Shown one piece after another: positions 26,188 to 35,257 of a stretch of DNA of 64,000 bases. The position numbers were made by a program, and so were the translations under genes. The stretch comes from JADGQM01 sp964441945 (lineage in GTDB: Bacteria; Desulfobacterota; Syntrophobacteria; Syntrophobacterales; Syntrophobacteraceae): contig CAYTWB010000010.1 of assembly GCA_964441945.1 (NCBI GenBank), forward strand, positions 4,286-68,285. Direction: 5' to 3'. Numbering within the stretch: position 1 is the first letter of the stretch; every line of letters begins with the position of its first letter. The notes under the pieces were generated by a model. The model ran no database searches. It had not been told where the DNA came from and saw only the letters and a list, made by a program, of their open reading frames with translations.

Positions 26188-29100
26188 ATGTCCGAAGACA
26201 TCAAAATCCTGAGCTCCAAACTCGCGATGCCTCAGACGTCTGACACCATAGAGTGCGCCAGACTCCTTTCCCTGATAAAGCAGTCCGCCAGGAAGAGGCT
26301 TACCATGATCGTGGCGGGCGCCGGCTATGGCAAGACGACCCTGGCAGCCCAGGCAGGGCACTCCTGTAGCACCAGGACCGTCTGGTACCGTCTCGACGAG
26401 TCGGACGGGGACTTGGCGACATTCATCACCTACCTCGTTGCCGGCATACGAAAACACTACCCTGAATTCGGGCTTGCCACGCTTCAGTTTCTGAGTGGAG
26501 TTCACAACCCCAACAACGAAGTCAAGCCTGTCCTCATTGCATTTCTGAATGAAATTGATGAGACCATCCATGAAGAGCTGCTCATCGTGCTGGATGACTT
26601 TCACTGTGTGCAGGAGAGCCGACAGATCAATGAAGCCGTCGGGGGCCTTCTACGGGACCTCCCGCCTTTCGTTCATCTCTTGATGACGAGCCGCTCCAAT
26701 CCGTCCTTACCGCTCTCGCGGCTCCGGGCAATGCGAGAGGTCATGGATATCGGAGAGAAAGACCTGGCTTTCAAACGTGGGGAAGTCGAACAATTCTGTC
26801 TGGATTTGTTTGGTCTTTCATTGAACGATGCTTGTGCTGAGACCCTTTGGCTGAAGACAGGCGGTTGGGTCGCCGGCCTGATCCTAGTCTGTTACTCCCT
26901 GAGAGGAAAACCTCTTGAGGAGATCGAAACAAGTGTCCTGAATTTAGCCGGTTCGCAAAGGGCCCTTTTCAGTTACCTGGAAGAGAATATCTATCGCGAG
27001 CTCTCTGCCGATCAAAAGGACTTCCTGGTCAAGACATCGATTCTTCCCCGCATCAACGCATCATTGTGTGATCGTTTCTTGGGTGTAGACTACTCCATCG
27101 ACATTCTGAAATACCTTGAAGCCAATCACCTCTTTACTTCCTCACTGGATGAAGCAAGGCAATGGTATTCGTATCATCAGCTGTTTCGTGATTTCTTGGT
27201 GACCAACCTCCGAAACCAGCGGAATCAAGACGATATTGTCAAACTTCACCGGGATGCAGCAATCCTGATGGAAACATGCGGCGAAGAAGACGAAGCCGTC
27301 CGGCTGTATCTTGCAGCAGAGGATTTTGAGGGGGCGTGTACCCTGCTTGAACGTGTCGGAAGGCGGCTGTTTGCTGAAGGAAGGTTTCAACTCCTTAGCT
27401 CCTATCTCAATGCAATACCAGCCGGCTTCCTGTTTACCCATCCCTGGCTCCGGTATCTGCAGGGCCAGTTGATGGGGCTTTGCGGAAAACCTCAAAGAGC
27501 GGTTGAGAACTACTGCCAGGCGCTCGATTGCTTTCTCAAACGGAAAGAAGAGGAAGGTATTCAGGCCTGCCTTCTCGATCTGGGTCTGACCCATTTCCAA
27601 ATCGGGAACCTCAAGACGGCCCGGGATACCTACCAGGAACTGCTTGATCGCAAACACCTGGGACCCAGGGTGCGCATCGAGGCCCTGGGCTATCAGATCT
27701 ATCTCTCGTCCTTCTTTTGGGAAATGGATGTTGCCGACCGATGTTTTGATCAAGCGACGGCTTTATTACGGGACCTCGTCGACGACGATCTCCGTCACAA
27801 TTGTCTGCTGTGGATATACACTTACAGAGCGTTCAGATATCTTTTCTCTCTGGACTTTGACCAGGCGATCGATACGGCAGAATACATGCGAAGCATATCG
27901 CCCGATTCGGGATCAAACCGGTATCCTCCGGGATGCTATCTGCTGCTTCCCGCGGCCTATTTGGGATTGAGGCTCTATTCCAGGGGCTACGAGATTGCAG
28001 AAGAAGGGTTAAACCTCATAAAGGAGGGGTTATGGCAAAACGAGATGGCAGTTTCCGGCTGGCATTCACCTCGTTTGTCGTCACGAGGGCTGCGGGAAAG
28101 AGGTTTTCCTGAGACTATGCCCCCCTGGCTTCTTGTCTATTCTGCTGCAAATGCGACTGAGCTGGGAAAGACAACCGAAGCGCTGGAAGCGGCCGGCAAA
28201 AGCCTCAAGTGCTTCCGAAAGATCGGTTGCCGTGTCGGGGAAGCGTATAGCTATTCCGTGCTTTCCAGAGCGTATCTGAAGTCAGGCAATGCGATGGCGG
28301 CCAGGCGATGGGCGAGATCGGGCATGGAAGTGATCAGGGGGTTGACGATTCCACGAATAGAAGGAATGTTGCGATTCAATGTCTTGGAATCGCTGATTGT
28401 GGAAGGAGAAATCGAAGCAGCGTTGCAGTGCATCACAGAAGCGGATGGGGATGTCAGGGAGACGTGGATGAAGACCCTCTCGATCCAGATTCACCACTCG
28501 AAGGATGATGGCTTCGACGGAAAACATGAACTGCTTCGATCACTTCAAGGCATCGGCCGACAACTATTCGATCCACTGGTTATCCTCAAGAAAGACTGGA
28601 TCGTTGTCCTTCTGATCAAGCTCCTCGCCCGTGGCACACTGCATCCCCGAATCAGGGACCTCACTGCCCGGATGCGACCCGAAGCCTCAGACAAACTGGC
28701 CCTTCTTCAGACAAACGGAAATCCCATCGTTCGTGAGGTTGCATCCATTTTGTCGAAAGAACTCAGCCGTCCCACCGTTTCCAGCATGCAGATCTATCTC
28801 TTGGGCAAGTTCCGAGTGCTTTGCGGCGGCGAAGAAATACCGCCAACCAGGTGGAAGAGTCGAAAAGCCAGGACCATCCTCCAATATCTTGCCTGCTGCC
28901 GACCGAAGGGCTATTTGAATAAAGAGATATTGATGGAGCTCCTTTGGCCGGAGGAAGATCCGATCCTGACATCCAGGCGTTTCCATGTTGCCCTTGCATC
29001 TCTGAGACGCACGCTGGAACCGAACCTGATGAGGGGTACCCCCTCCTCGTATATCCATCGTGCCGGGGATTCCTATGCGCTGGCTCCCGGCAAAGATGGG

Positions 29101-29574
29101 TGGGTCGATGTTGAGGAGTTTACGGCAGAAATAAGGCATGCCAGAGAAGTGATGGACCCAGAAAAAGCCTTGATCCATTTCCTGAATGCCGAATCCCTGT
29201 ATTGCGGGGATTTCCTGGAAGAGGATCGCTACAGTGATTGGTGCTGTGAGCCCAGAGAACAATACAGAAAGAACTATCTCTACGTAACCAGGCGTATCAT
29301 CGTTCATCATGAGCAGCTGGGCAAATGGGACCAGTGCATCGAATACGCGGAGAAGCATTTGCAGGTCGATAGATATGCAGAGGACATCTATCGCACCATG
29401 ATGGTTTGCTACGCGAAAACCGGTGACCATCTGAGTATGGTCAGGACCTTCAGAAGGTGCGCACACCATATCGAGAGCGAATTGAACTGCAGGCTGAGTG
29501 AAGAAACCGAATTGCTGTATCGCAGGCTGGGCTCAACTCCCATCAAACAGCAGGCATCCAATCCCCCTGATTGA
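26188..29574 (+). CDS. Large STAND-ATPase / TPR / BTAD transcriptional regulator (MalT- and SARP-like)
   Basis: 1128 residues. Residues about 1-330 form a MalT-type STAND NTPase: Walker A VAGAGYGKTT, Walker B LLIVLDDFH, and TSRSNPSLPLSRLRA. A long helical TPR region spans about 360-860. The C-terminus (about 870-1125) holds an OmpR/SARP winged helix (YLLGKFRVLCGGEEI ... RKARTILQYLA ... ELLWPEED) and a bacterial transcriptional activation domain (BTAD). Most MalT proteins end in a LuxR HTH instead. Start: ATG 26188; a TTG five codons upstream is possible, and neither has a strong ribosome site. Stands alone between the hopanoid unit and a repeat, so its target is unknown. Confidence 0.88.
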   Translation: MSEDIKILSSKLAMPQTSDTIECARLLSLIKQSARKRLTMIVAGAGYGKTTLAAQAGHSCSTRTVWYRLDESDGDLATFITYLVAGIRKHYPEFGLATLQFLSGVHNPNNEVKPVLIAFLNEIDETIHEELLIVLDDFHCVQESRQINEAVGGLLRDLPPFVHLLMTSRSNPSLPLSRLRAMREVMDIGEKDLAFKRGEVEQFCLDLFGLSLNDACAETLWLKTGGWVAGLILVCYSLRGKPLEEIETSVLNLAGSQRALFSYLEENIYRELSADQKDFLVKTSILPRINASLCDRFLGVDYSIDILKYLEANHLFTSSLDEARQWYSYHQLFRDFLVTNLRNQRNQDDIVKLHRDAAILMETCGEEDEAVRLYLAAEDFEGACTLLERVGRRLFAEGRFQLLSSYLNAIPAGFLFTHPWLRYLQGQLMGLCGKPQRAVENYCQALDCFLKRKEEEGIQACLLDLGLTHFQIGNLKTARDTYQELLDRKHLGPRVRIEALGYQIYLSSFFWEMDVADRCFDQATALLRDLVDDDLRHNCLLWIYTYRAFRYLFSLDFDQAIDTAEYMRSISPDSGSNRYPPGCYLLLPAAYLGLRLYSRGYEIAEEGLNLIKEGLWQNEMAVSGWHSPRLSSRGLRERGFPETMPPWLLVYSAANATELGKTTEALEAAGKSLKCFRKIGCRVGEAYSYSVLSRAYLKSGNAMAARRWARSGMEVIRGLTIPRIEGMLRFNVLESLIVEGEIEAALQCITEADGDVRETWMKTLSIQIHHSKDDGFDGKHELLRSLQGIGRQLFDPLVILKKDWIVVLLIKLLARGTLHPRIRDLTARMRPEASDKLALLQTNGNPIVREVASILSKELSRPTVSSMQIYLLGKFRVLCGGEEIPPTRWKSRKARTILQYLACCRPKGYLNKEILMELLWPEEDPILTSRRFHVALASLRRTLEPNLMRGTPSSYIHRAGDSYALAPGKDGWVDVEEFTAEIRHAREVMDPEKALIHFLNAESLYCGDFLEEDRYSDWCCEPREQYRKNYLYVTRRIIVHHEQLGKWDQCIEYAEKHLQVDRYAEDIYRTMMVCYAKTGDHLSMVRTFRRCAHHIESELNCRLSEETELLYRRLGSTPIKQQASNPPD

Positions 29575-29986
29575 TTGCCCTTTGGGCTTTTTCGTCCAGG
29601 AAATACCGAATACATTCAAAGCGGGGCGCCAGGGTTCTTTGTCTCTCTGCACGCGCACCCTGCCGCCATACAGTCGAGACTCTTTCGACCCGCTTTCCAA
29701 TCGTCCCGCCCTTCTTGTGAGCCCTTAGAGTCTCTGTGTCAAATGGTACCCGAAGTCACTGGCTCCCACGCAGAGCATGGGGGCCAGTGATGGGCGCTGG
29801 ACGGAGATACAAATCCATGGTGCGATGATCTGGAAAAATCCTGACCGGTAACTGTGACAAGGTGATACTGATGAGAGTTGGGATGCCGGAAATTCACTGT
29901 GATTGGAATTCGGGCCCTGGAGGAACAAACGCTTGCTTCGGGCCCGAGGTCACTCAGCTAAGAGAAGCGGAAACCTCAGATGATCT
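29575..29986. other. Gene-free stretch with one truncated dispersed repeat
   Basis: About 410 bases between the large regulator and the CBS protein. No credible reading frame. Contains the short repeat copy at 29751-29840; otherwise I see no terminator with a T-run. Confidence 0.5.
29751..29840 (-). repeat. Dispersed GTTCCCACGC-family repeat, shortened copy
   Basis: TCACTGGC (29756-29763) is an exact inverted complement of GCCAGTGA (29783-29790) around CTCCCACGCAGAGCATGGG. The right flank (GGGCGCTGGACGG ... GGTGCGATGATCTGGA) aligns to the end of the copy at 63745-63930, so it is the same element with its middle deleted. Confidence 0.7.
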
Positions 29987-30448
29987 CTACTGGCCAGGGT
30001 ACGCTCCGGCAATATAGTCGCTCAGGTGATCGAGCAGCCTTTCCTGCTCCAATATAATCGATTTTACAACGTCACCAATGGAAACCATGCCGACAAGTTT
30101 CTCGCCATCGAATACGGGCAAATGGCGGATGTGTTTGCCCGTCATGAGTACCATGCATTCTTCAGCATTATTCTCGGGTTTAACTGTGAAAAGACTCTTC
30201 CTGGCGGTCATGATCTCCTTTACGGCCGTTTCCTGTGACGCCTTGCCGATGAGAATGACCTTGCGGGCATAATCCCTCTCCGTCATAATGCCCTTGACTT
30301 CTCCATTGTCGTCTATGACCATCACCGAGCCGATCCCTTGCTGGCTCATTAACTTCAATGCGTCATAGACACTTGCTTTCGATGTTACTGACCAGACTTG
30401 ATTACCCTTCTCCTTGAGAATCTCCTTTACTGCCTTCGTAGCCTTCAT
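29987..30448 (-). CDS. Tandem CBS-domain protein
   Basis: 153 residues, two CBS motifs: first around VYDALKLMSQQGIGSVMVID and ERDYARKVILIG, second around EECMVLMTGKHIRHLPV and GMVSIGDVVK. Stand-alone CBS pairs usually bind adenosine nucleotides or SAM and modulate a partner enzyme. The downstream partner is not evident; both flanks are non-coding or divergent. Confidence 0.88.
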   Translation of the reverse strand: MKATKAVKEILKEKGNQVWSVTSKASVYDALKLMSQQGIGSVMVIDDNGEVKGIMTERDYARKVILIGKASQETAVKEIMTARKSLFTVKPENNAEECMVLMTGKHIRHLPVFDGEKLVGMVSIGDVVKSIILEQERLLDHLSDYIAGAYPGQ

Positions 30449-30793
30449 AGCTCATCCTCCGCCTTAAGGTTTAAAGCATGCGCCAGAAACAAACGTCAGA
30501 CATCAAACTTCTGCAATTTTATACGGAAAAATCATATGAGGCAACTGCATTCAACAGCCATGAAAAAGCCAAAACCATCTTTCACAACCATTCCTCATGC
30601 TGTTTCTATCCGTACGTTTGCGAAGCCACGACTCCTCGACTCTAGTTCAGCAACATCCAGTTCCCCCGATTGATTAGTTGAAAATTTATTCTCCGTTAGT
30701 TGCCGAGGTTTATTGAGGAGCTGAGCCATGGAAACCGTTGTAGACCGTCCTCTGCAACTTGCCGATTTTTCAGACAAAGAGACAGGAGAGCTT
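30449..30793. other. Intergenic region before the Ntn-hydrolase gene
   Basis: 345 bases, divergent between the CBS gene and the Ntn hydrolase. The last 66 bases are open in frame with the Ntn hydrolase from an ATG at 30728 that has its own GAGGAG site, so a 22-codon N-terminal extension or short leader peptide is possible. Nothing else is recognisable. Confidence 0.4.
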
Positions 30794-31882
30794 ATGAAAG
30801 ACGCCGCATTCAGAGTGATCGTGGGACTTGTTCTATTGCTTTCACCGGTTTTCCACCATACGGCATACGCCTGCACCACATTTGTCGTTGGGGAGGGCGG
30901 CACGCAGCTCCTTGGACGAAACTATGACTTTGGTTTTGGAGACGGCTATATCATGATCAATAAAAGGGGCGTCAGCAAAGCCGGATATGAGTCGCGCCTG
31001 GCCGGCGAAAACGGCCGACCTGCTGTTTGGATCTCGAAGTACGGCAGCATAACCTTCAATCAGTATGGACGCGAGTTCCCGCAGGGTGGCATGAATGAAG
31101 CGGGATTGATTGTCGAAGCCATGGCTTTGACACCCACCCGATTTCCCCAGCCGGATTCGCGGCCCTACCTGCCCAATACACTCCTCTGGAGGCAATACTT
31201 GCTTGATACCTGTGCATCCGTTAAGGATGTTATTGAGAGCGACTCTAAAGTGAGAGTCTCCTATGATGCGTCCAAAGGCGTCGGCACTCACTTTTTGATC
31301 CTTGACCGTGAGGGGAATGCAGCGGCTGTTGAATTCCTGGACGGGAAAATGGTGGTCTATCATGACGATTCTTTGCCTGTTCCGGTGCTGACGAACAGTA
31401 CTTACGAGGAATCTCTTTCGTTTTTTAGAGAAAAGAGATTTCCGGCCGAGGATCAGTGGGATTCCATTCACCGCTTTGTCACGGCAGCCGATCTCGTTGG
31501 CAAAAGTGATAGGATCGAGCTCCGTTCTGAACTGGACCACTCATTTGACATCCTGGCTGCAGTGACATGGCCCCAAACCAAATGGAGTATTGTTTACGAC
31601 AACCAGGACCTCAGGATCTATCTGACCACTTCCGGCAATCCCGGAATTCGCACTGTCGAGCTAAACCGGTTTGATTTATCATGCAAATCTCCGGTCAAGA
31701 TTCTGGAGATCCATAGCGGGCCGGAAGGTGACGTAACCCGGAAATTTCAAGACTACTCTCAGGGTATCAACGCAACCCTGGTCAAAACAAGCTTTGGTAA
31801 ACTCAAATCCAGGGTGCCGGTTCCAAGCCAGGTCATAGAATTGATGAGCGGGTATCCCGAGCGATGTGAGTGTCGGGAATAG
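30794..31882 (+). CDS. Exported choloylglycine-hydrolase-like (linear amide C-N hydrolase, Ntn) protein
   Basis: 362 residues. A signal peptide ends in HTAYA and is followed directly by Cys-Thr-Thr, so cleavage would expose the N-terminal nucleophile Cys typical of this Ntn family. GRNYDFGFGDG, GGMNEAGLIVEAMAL and THFLILDREGNAAAVEF are family blocks. Relatives hydrolyse bile-salt amides, penicillin V or N-acyl amides; the substrate here is unknown. ATG 30794 follows AGGAGAGCTT; ATG 30728 is an alternative start. First of three same-strand genes closely spaced with the ICMT-like and ATC-hydrolase-like genes. Confidence 0.82.
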   Translation: MKDAAFRVIVGLVLLLSPVFHHTAYACTTFVVGEGGTQLLGRNYDFGFGDGYIMINKRGVSKAGYESRLAGENGRPAVWISKYGSITFNQYGREFPQGGMNEAGLIVEAMALTPTRFPQPDSRPYLPNTLLWRQYLLDTCASVKDVIESDSKVRVSYDASKGVGTHFLILDREGNAAAVEFLDGKMVVYHDDSLPVPVLTNSTYEESLSFFREKRFPAEDQWDSIHRFVTAADLVGKSDRIELRSELDHSFDILAAVTWPQTKWSIVYDNQDLRIYLTTSGNPGIRTVELNRFDLSCKSPVKILEIHSGPEGDVTRKFQDYSQGINATLVKTSFGKLKSRVPVPSQVIELMSGYPERCECRE

Positions 31883-31931
31883 AGTGGGGTCCTGCCGGTT
31901 TGATCTCTTTTGTACCAGCAAGGAGGGTCCT

Positions 31932-33071
31932 ATGGAGAATGCCACGTCTGACGGAGCTTCTAGAGGCAACCTGCTTGTGGCTCCCGATCAATCGTCTTCC
32001 CGAGACTCCATGCCGCCTGGGCATGTATCGATCAAACCCGGCTCCTTCCTTGGCGCGCTCGTCTTTGTGTTTCTTGCCGCTGTGCACATTGCAAGAGTCA
32101 TTTGGGGCGTTTCAGTCGTCGTGGATGGGAATCCGGTTTCCATGGAAGTCAGCATTGTGGCCTCCATCGTTCTGGGATTGCCCGGGGTCTTGCTGCTGCT
32201 CTCAATTCCGAGGAGACAACTTACAGCCTGCGCTCTTTTCCTTGCTGTGCCCCTTCTGGCATTCATTGCGATCGCACATGTTCTGCGACTCGTCTTCCAG
32301 GTCTCGATTACCGTGGGAGGGGTCCCCATCCCGATGTGGGCTAGTGTGATCGCCTGCATAGTTCCGGGATTGATTGTATTGATGCTCTTGCGAGAGAGCA
32401 GGAAAAGCAATATTCCAGGATCCGATCACGAAGAGCCTGCTCAGCCGGACATCTTCGGCCTGCTGATGACCCCATGGGTAGACAGAACAATCGCTATCAT
32501 AGCCGCCCTGCCCTTCGCCTGGGTCATGGTAGCGATCATCAAACGGGGCGAACTGAACATTCCTCTTGCGGTCATTGTAGTCAATCATCTGGTCATCGTT
32601 GCCACCATGGTTCTGCGTAACGCTCCGGTCCGCGTTACGCCAAACCCCTGGTACTGGCTGTTGGCGTTCGTCGCAACCTACGGCGGCCTCTACGCCCCCG
32701 CTCTTGCCCGGACTGGAGCCGCCCTGGTTCCCAATGGGGTCACCGATTCGCTTTCGCTCCTTGCCCTGGCTGTGCTGCTCGCTGCCCGTCTGAGTCTGGG
32801 GCGCAGCATCGGTTTCGTTCCGGCTCAGCGGATTATCGTTACCACGGGAGCCTATCGATTTGTACGTCATCCGATCTATACGGGCATCTTCGTCTCTTTT
32901 CTGTCATGGACACTCCGGTCTTATTCAGTGCGCGGCGTGACGATCTCAATCATCTGGTGCACACTCTTCATAGTGAAAAGCTTCATAGAAGAAAGCTTCC
33001 TGCGTGAAGACCCGGAATACACCGAATATCTTGCACGCGTGCGGTGGCGTTGGTTTCCTGGATTGGTTTGA
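31932..33071 (+). CDS. ICMT/PEMT-type membrane methyltransferase with a duplicated N-terminal membrane module
   Basis: 379 residues from ATG 31932 (AAGGAGG upstream). The C-terminal part carries the isoprenylcysteine/phospholipid methyltransferase motif TTGAYRFVRHPIYTGI and the closing EESFLREDPEYTEYL segment. The N-terminal part contains two copies of one membrane unit with an exact 64-residue period: His52/116, Arg55/119, Gly66/130, Pro68/132, Met71/135 and Ser74/138 coincide. ICMT-like enzymes methylate isoprenoid- or lipid-linked carboxylates or amines with SAM. The substrate here is unknown. Confidence 0.8.
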   Translation: MENATSDGASRGNLLVAPDQSSSRDSMPPGHVSIKPGSFLGALVFVFLAAVHIARVIWGVSVVVDGNPVSMEVSIVASIVLGLPGVLLLLSIPRRQLTACALFLAVPLLAFIAIAHVLRLVFQVSITVGGVPIPMWASVIACIVPGLIVLMLLRESRKSNIPGSDHEEPAQPDIFGLLMTPWVDRTIAIIAALPFAWVMVAIIKRGELNIPLAVIVVNHLVIVATMVLRNAPVRVTPNPWYWLLAFVATYGGLYAPALARTGAALVPNGVTDSLSLLALAVLLAARLSLGRSIGFVPAQRIIVTTGAYRFVRHPIYTGIFVSFLSWTLRSYSVRGVTISIIWCTLFIVKSFIEESFLREDPEYTEYLARVRWRWFPGLV

Positions 33072-33093
33072 ACAAAGGAAAGGACAAATCATT

Positions 33094-33915
33094 ATGGTGG
33101 AAGACAACAAGCAAACCGGAATGGCAAGACGTAGTTTTCTCCTGTATTCCTGTGCCGCAGCGCTGTCCCTGGCGACGTCCTCAGTAAGGGCACGGCGGGC
33201 TTGGGGAGCGGGCAATAGCGATTTCTACAGCTTGAATCGCGACAGGTTTGTCGCCTCGTTTGAAGGCGATGCCTCTTCGGTTCAGACCCGTTTGATCGCC
33301 GGGGCCAACCCGGACACAGCACGAAGCCTGTGTATCGAAGCCCGGGAGGAGTTCGAAAAACTTCTACCTGGACTGCCTTATATTGGCGGAGACAATCATC
33401 CGGGCACAAAATGGCTACTGCTGGCCGGCCACTGGCTCGCGTTTTTCAGACCCATGACGGCAAGAGGTTATTCGACCCAGGAAATTGCGCGGCTCATGTA
33501 CGATCTCTACGTCGAACATCTGAATACTCTTCCGGTAGATGAAATGAAGAAGAAAGGGGAGAGGCGATTCAGCGAATCGTATATTCAAGCACTCAAGAAG
33601 CAATCAGACCCTAAAGCTCGGTTTAATGAGTACGATTGGGTCTCCAACTTCGTACAGGGGAACGGACATGATTTTGATTACGGTTATGACTACTTGCATT
33701 GCCCCTGCTCCGAATATTTCAAGACTCACGGCGCCGCACAGCTTGCTCCCTACTTCTGCCTTCTGGATTTTCCCGAGCACAGGCTGATGGGCACCGGTCT
33801 CACGCGTACGAAGACCCTTGCGCTGGGGGACAGCGTCTGCGATTTTCGATTCAAGAAAGGCCGACAGGTCTTGCAGGATTGGTCGACCGAAGTGCCGAGA
33901 TTCAGGCTGACATAG
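33094..33915 (+). CDS. Tat-exported L-2-amino-thiazoline-4-carboxylic acid hydrolase-like protein
   Basis: 273 residues from ATG 33094 (AAAGGAC upstream; the longer frame from 33004 overlaps the previous gene). A twin-arginine-type signal (MARRSFLLYSCAAALSLA) is followed by a helical domain. Family marks of the ATC hydrolase group are visible: CPCSEYFKTHG, LMGTGLTRTKTLALGDSVCDFRF. The founder opens the thiazoline ring in bacterial L-cysteine synthesis, but most members have no known substrate, and export is unusual. Gap to the ICMT-like gene is 22 bases. Confidence 0.72.
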   Translation: MVEDNKQTGMARRSFLLYSCAAALSLATSSVRARRAWGAGNSDFYSLNRDRFVASFEGDASSVQTRLIAGANPDTARSLCIEAREEFEKLLPGLPYIGGDNHPGTKWLLLAGHWLAFFRPMTARGYSTQEIARLMYDLYVEHLNTLPVDEMKKKGERRFSESYIQALKKQSDPKARFNEYDWVSNFVQGNGHDFDYGYDYLHCPCSEYFKTHGAAQLAPYFCLLDFPEHRLMGTGLTRTKTLALGDSVCDFRFKKGRQVLQDWSTEVPRFRLT

Positions 33916-33917
33916 AC

Positions 33918-34100
33918 CTCTAGATCATCACGCCATAAATTCGTTCTCCCCGTCTGGCGCCCATCACTGGCTCCCACGCTCTGCGTGGGAGCCCATGCAT
34001 TCGGACACTCTGCGCCAGTGGACGCTGAGCGTCCAGCGTGTGCGTTCCCATACAGAGCGTGGGAACAAGGAGGGAACGAACTCACGGTGCAAAGAAATGG
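33918..34100 (+). repeat. Dispersed GTTCCCACGC-family repeat, full copy
   Basis: Runs from about ATCATCACGCCATAAATTCG to AACTCACGGTGCAAAG. Contains nested palindromes, e.g. CTCCCACGCTCTGCGTGGGAG, GGACGCTGAGCGTCC and GTTCCCATACAGAGCGTGGGAAC. Aligns over its length with the reverse complement of 63745-63930. Translated frames resemble spurious proteins often deposited from such repeats. Confidence 0.8.
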
Positions 34101-35257
34101 GAACGTTGCCAGGTGTTTCTGTGTACTCACCTGTACTCCCCAATCCACGTTGAATGGTGCAAAACCCGCTGAAGCGGAATGAACTGGTTGATCGACGGGA
34201 CTGATGCAGGTCGGCGGACCAGCCAGCGGTCAAATCGAAAGACTCAATAGTTGGAGCTAGTAGATATCGAGAATATCGATTTGAACCCCACGAGACTAAG
34301 GCCTATCATCGTTTTATCAAGCTCACTTTGCGCTGTTCGGCTACCCGTTGGAGTTTTGCCACCGACTCGGTTTGCTCGAAGCGATTGGCGAGGGCTGCCC
34401 GCCCGCACCAGGCGAGGTGTTGATGCGAGACAGTGTGCTGCTCGCCAAGTTGGTTGAGGGTACGTTCCATGTCAGGGCACACCCTGATCCTCGCAAGGGA
34501 AGCGGCGTTTTCTCGGCCTTCGACCTGGAATAGGCGTCAGGGCGACGTGGATGTTGGCCTCGTGCCGACGGGAACCTTGAGGGGCACGTTTTCTTCTCGG
34601 CGGCGCTCCCATGTCACACGAGGTTCGGCCTTCGCGGGGTCACACCCGCTTGCTGTCCGGTCTACGGCGGGCTAGGCTTGATCCTGAGCATGGACCACCA
34701 CGATTACGGGACCCTCGACAGAGGGTCGACCGAGGATCTCTCTCAGCGACTTGAGTTCGACCTCTGTCTACCGGATGAAGGATATAGCTTCGTACACGTG
34801 CACAGTAAGGTGCCGGGCGGTGCCAGGCACTGCAAAGAGCCGGCCCGCAATCGCGTCCGGATTGCAGCGCTCGTCGGATGGTTATCGCAGTGGCGAGATA
34901 GCCTTCTCACCGTCGTGGCCACCGACCAAAGTTCCTCCGTGCAGGGCCACTCTCCCACTTCGTCGAAATACTGCGCACGCGGTGGTGGGCAGAACAGCCT
35001 GACGCGACGACCTGCAACGCTTTGGAGAGAAGTCGTGTCGGCAGGGAGGTCTCGCCCAGCTGAGGGGGATCGCCTTGGTGCCTGTGCGGCTCAACGCCAC
35101 AGACTGTTCGCGGTTTCTCGCCGAGCGCTCTACACTGTGCGAGCACCTCGTGCCCCGGCGCCGAGCGATCTGATGCCCTTGCGGGCTGACGCGATGCGAC
35201 TTGGAAAATGTCCGAAAACTTGGACTCGATCTTGAAGCACAAAGGAGTGATTCGACT
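34101..35257. other. Unexplained GC-rich stretch without a recognisable gene
   Basis: About 1150 bases between a repeat and the metallo-beta-lactamase-fold gene. Open frames exist on both strands (e.g. 34678-35235 plus, 34907-35413 minus) but none resembles a protein family, none has a good ribosome site, and several overlap each other. A minus-strand reading around 34311-34540 looks protein-like but is broken by an in-frame TGA. A decayed mobile element or lost gene is the likeliest content; I could not find transposase motifs, a tRNA-Sec or an intron. Confidence 0.4.

Noticed and set aside
34101..35257. Group II intron or insertion sequence
   Set aside because: No domain V-like sequence, reverse-transcriptase or transposase motif was found, only unexplained sequence.
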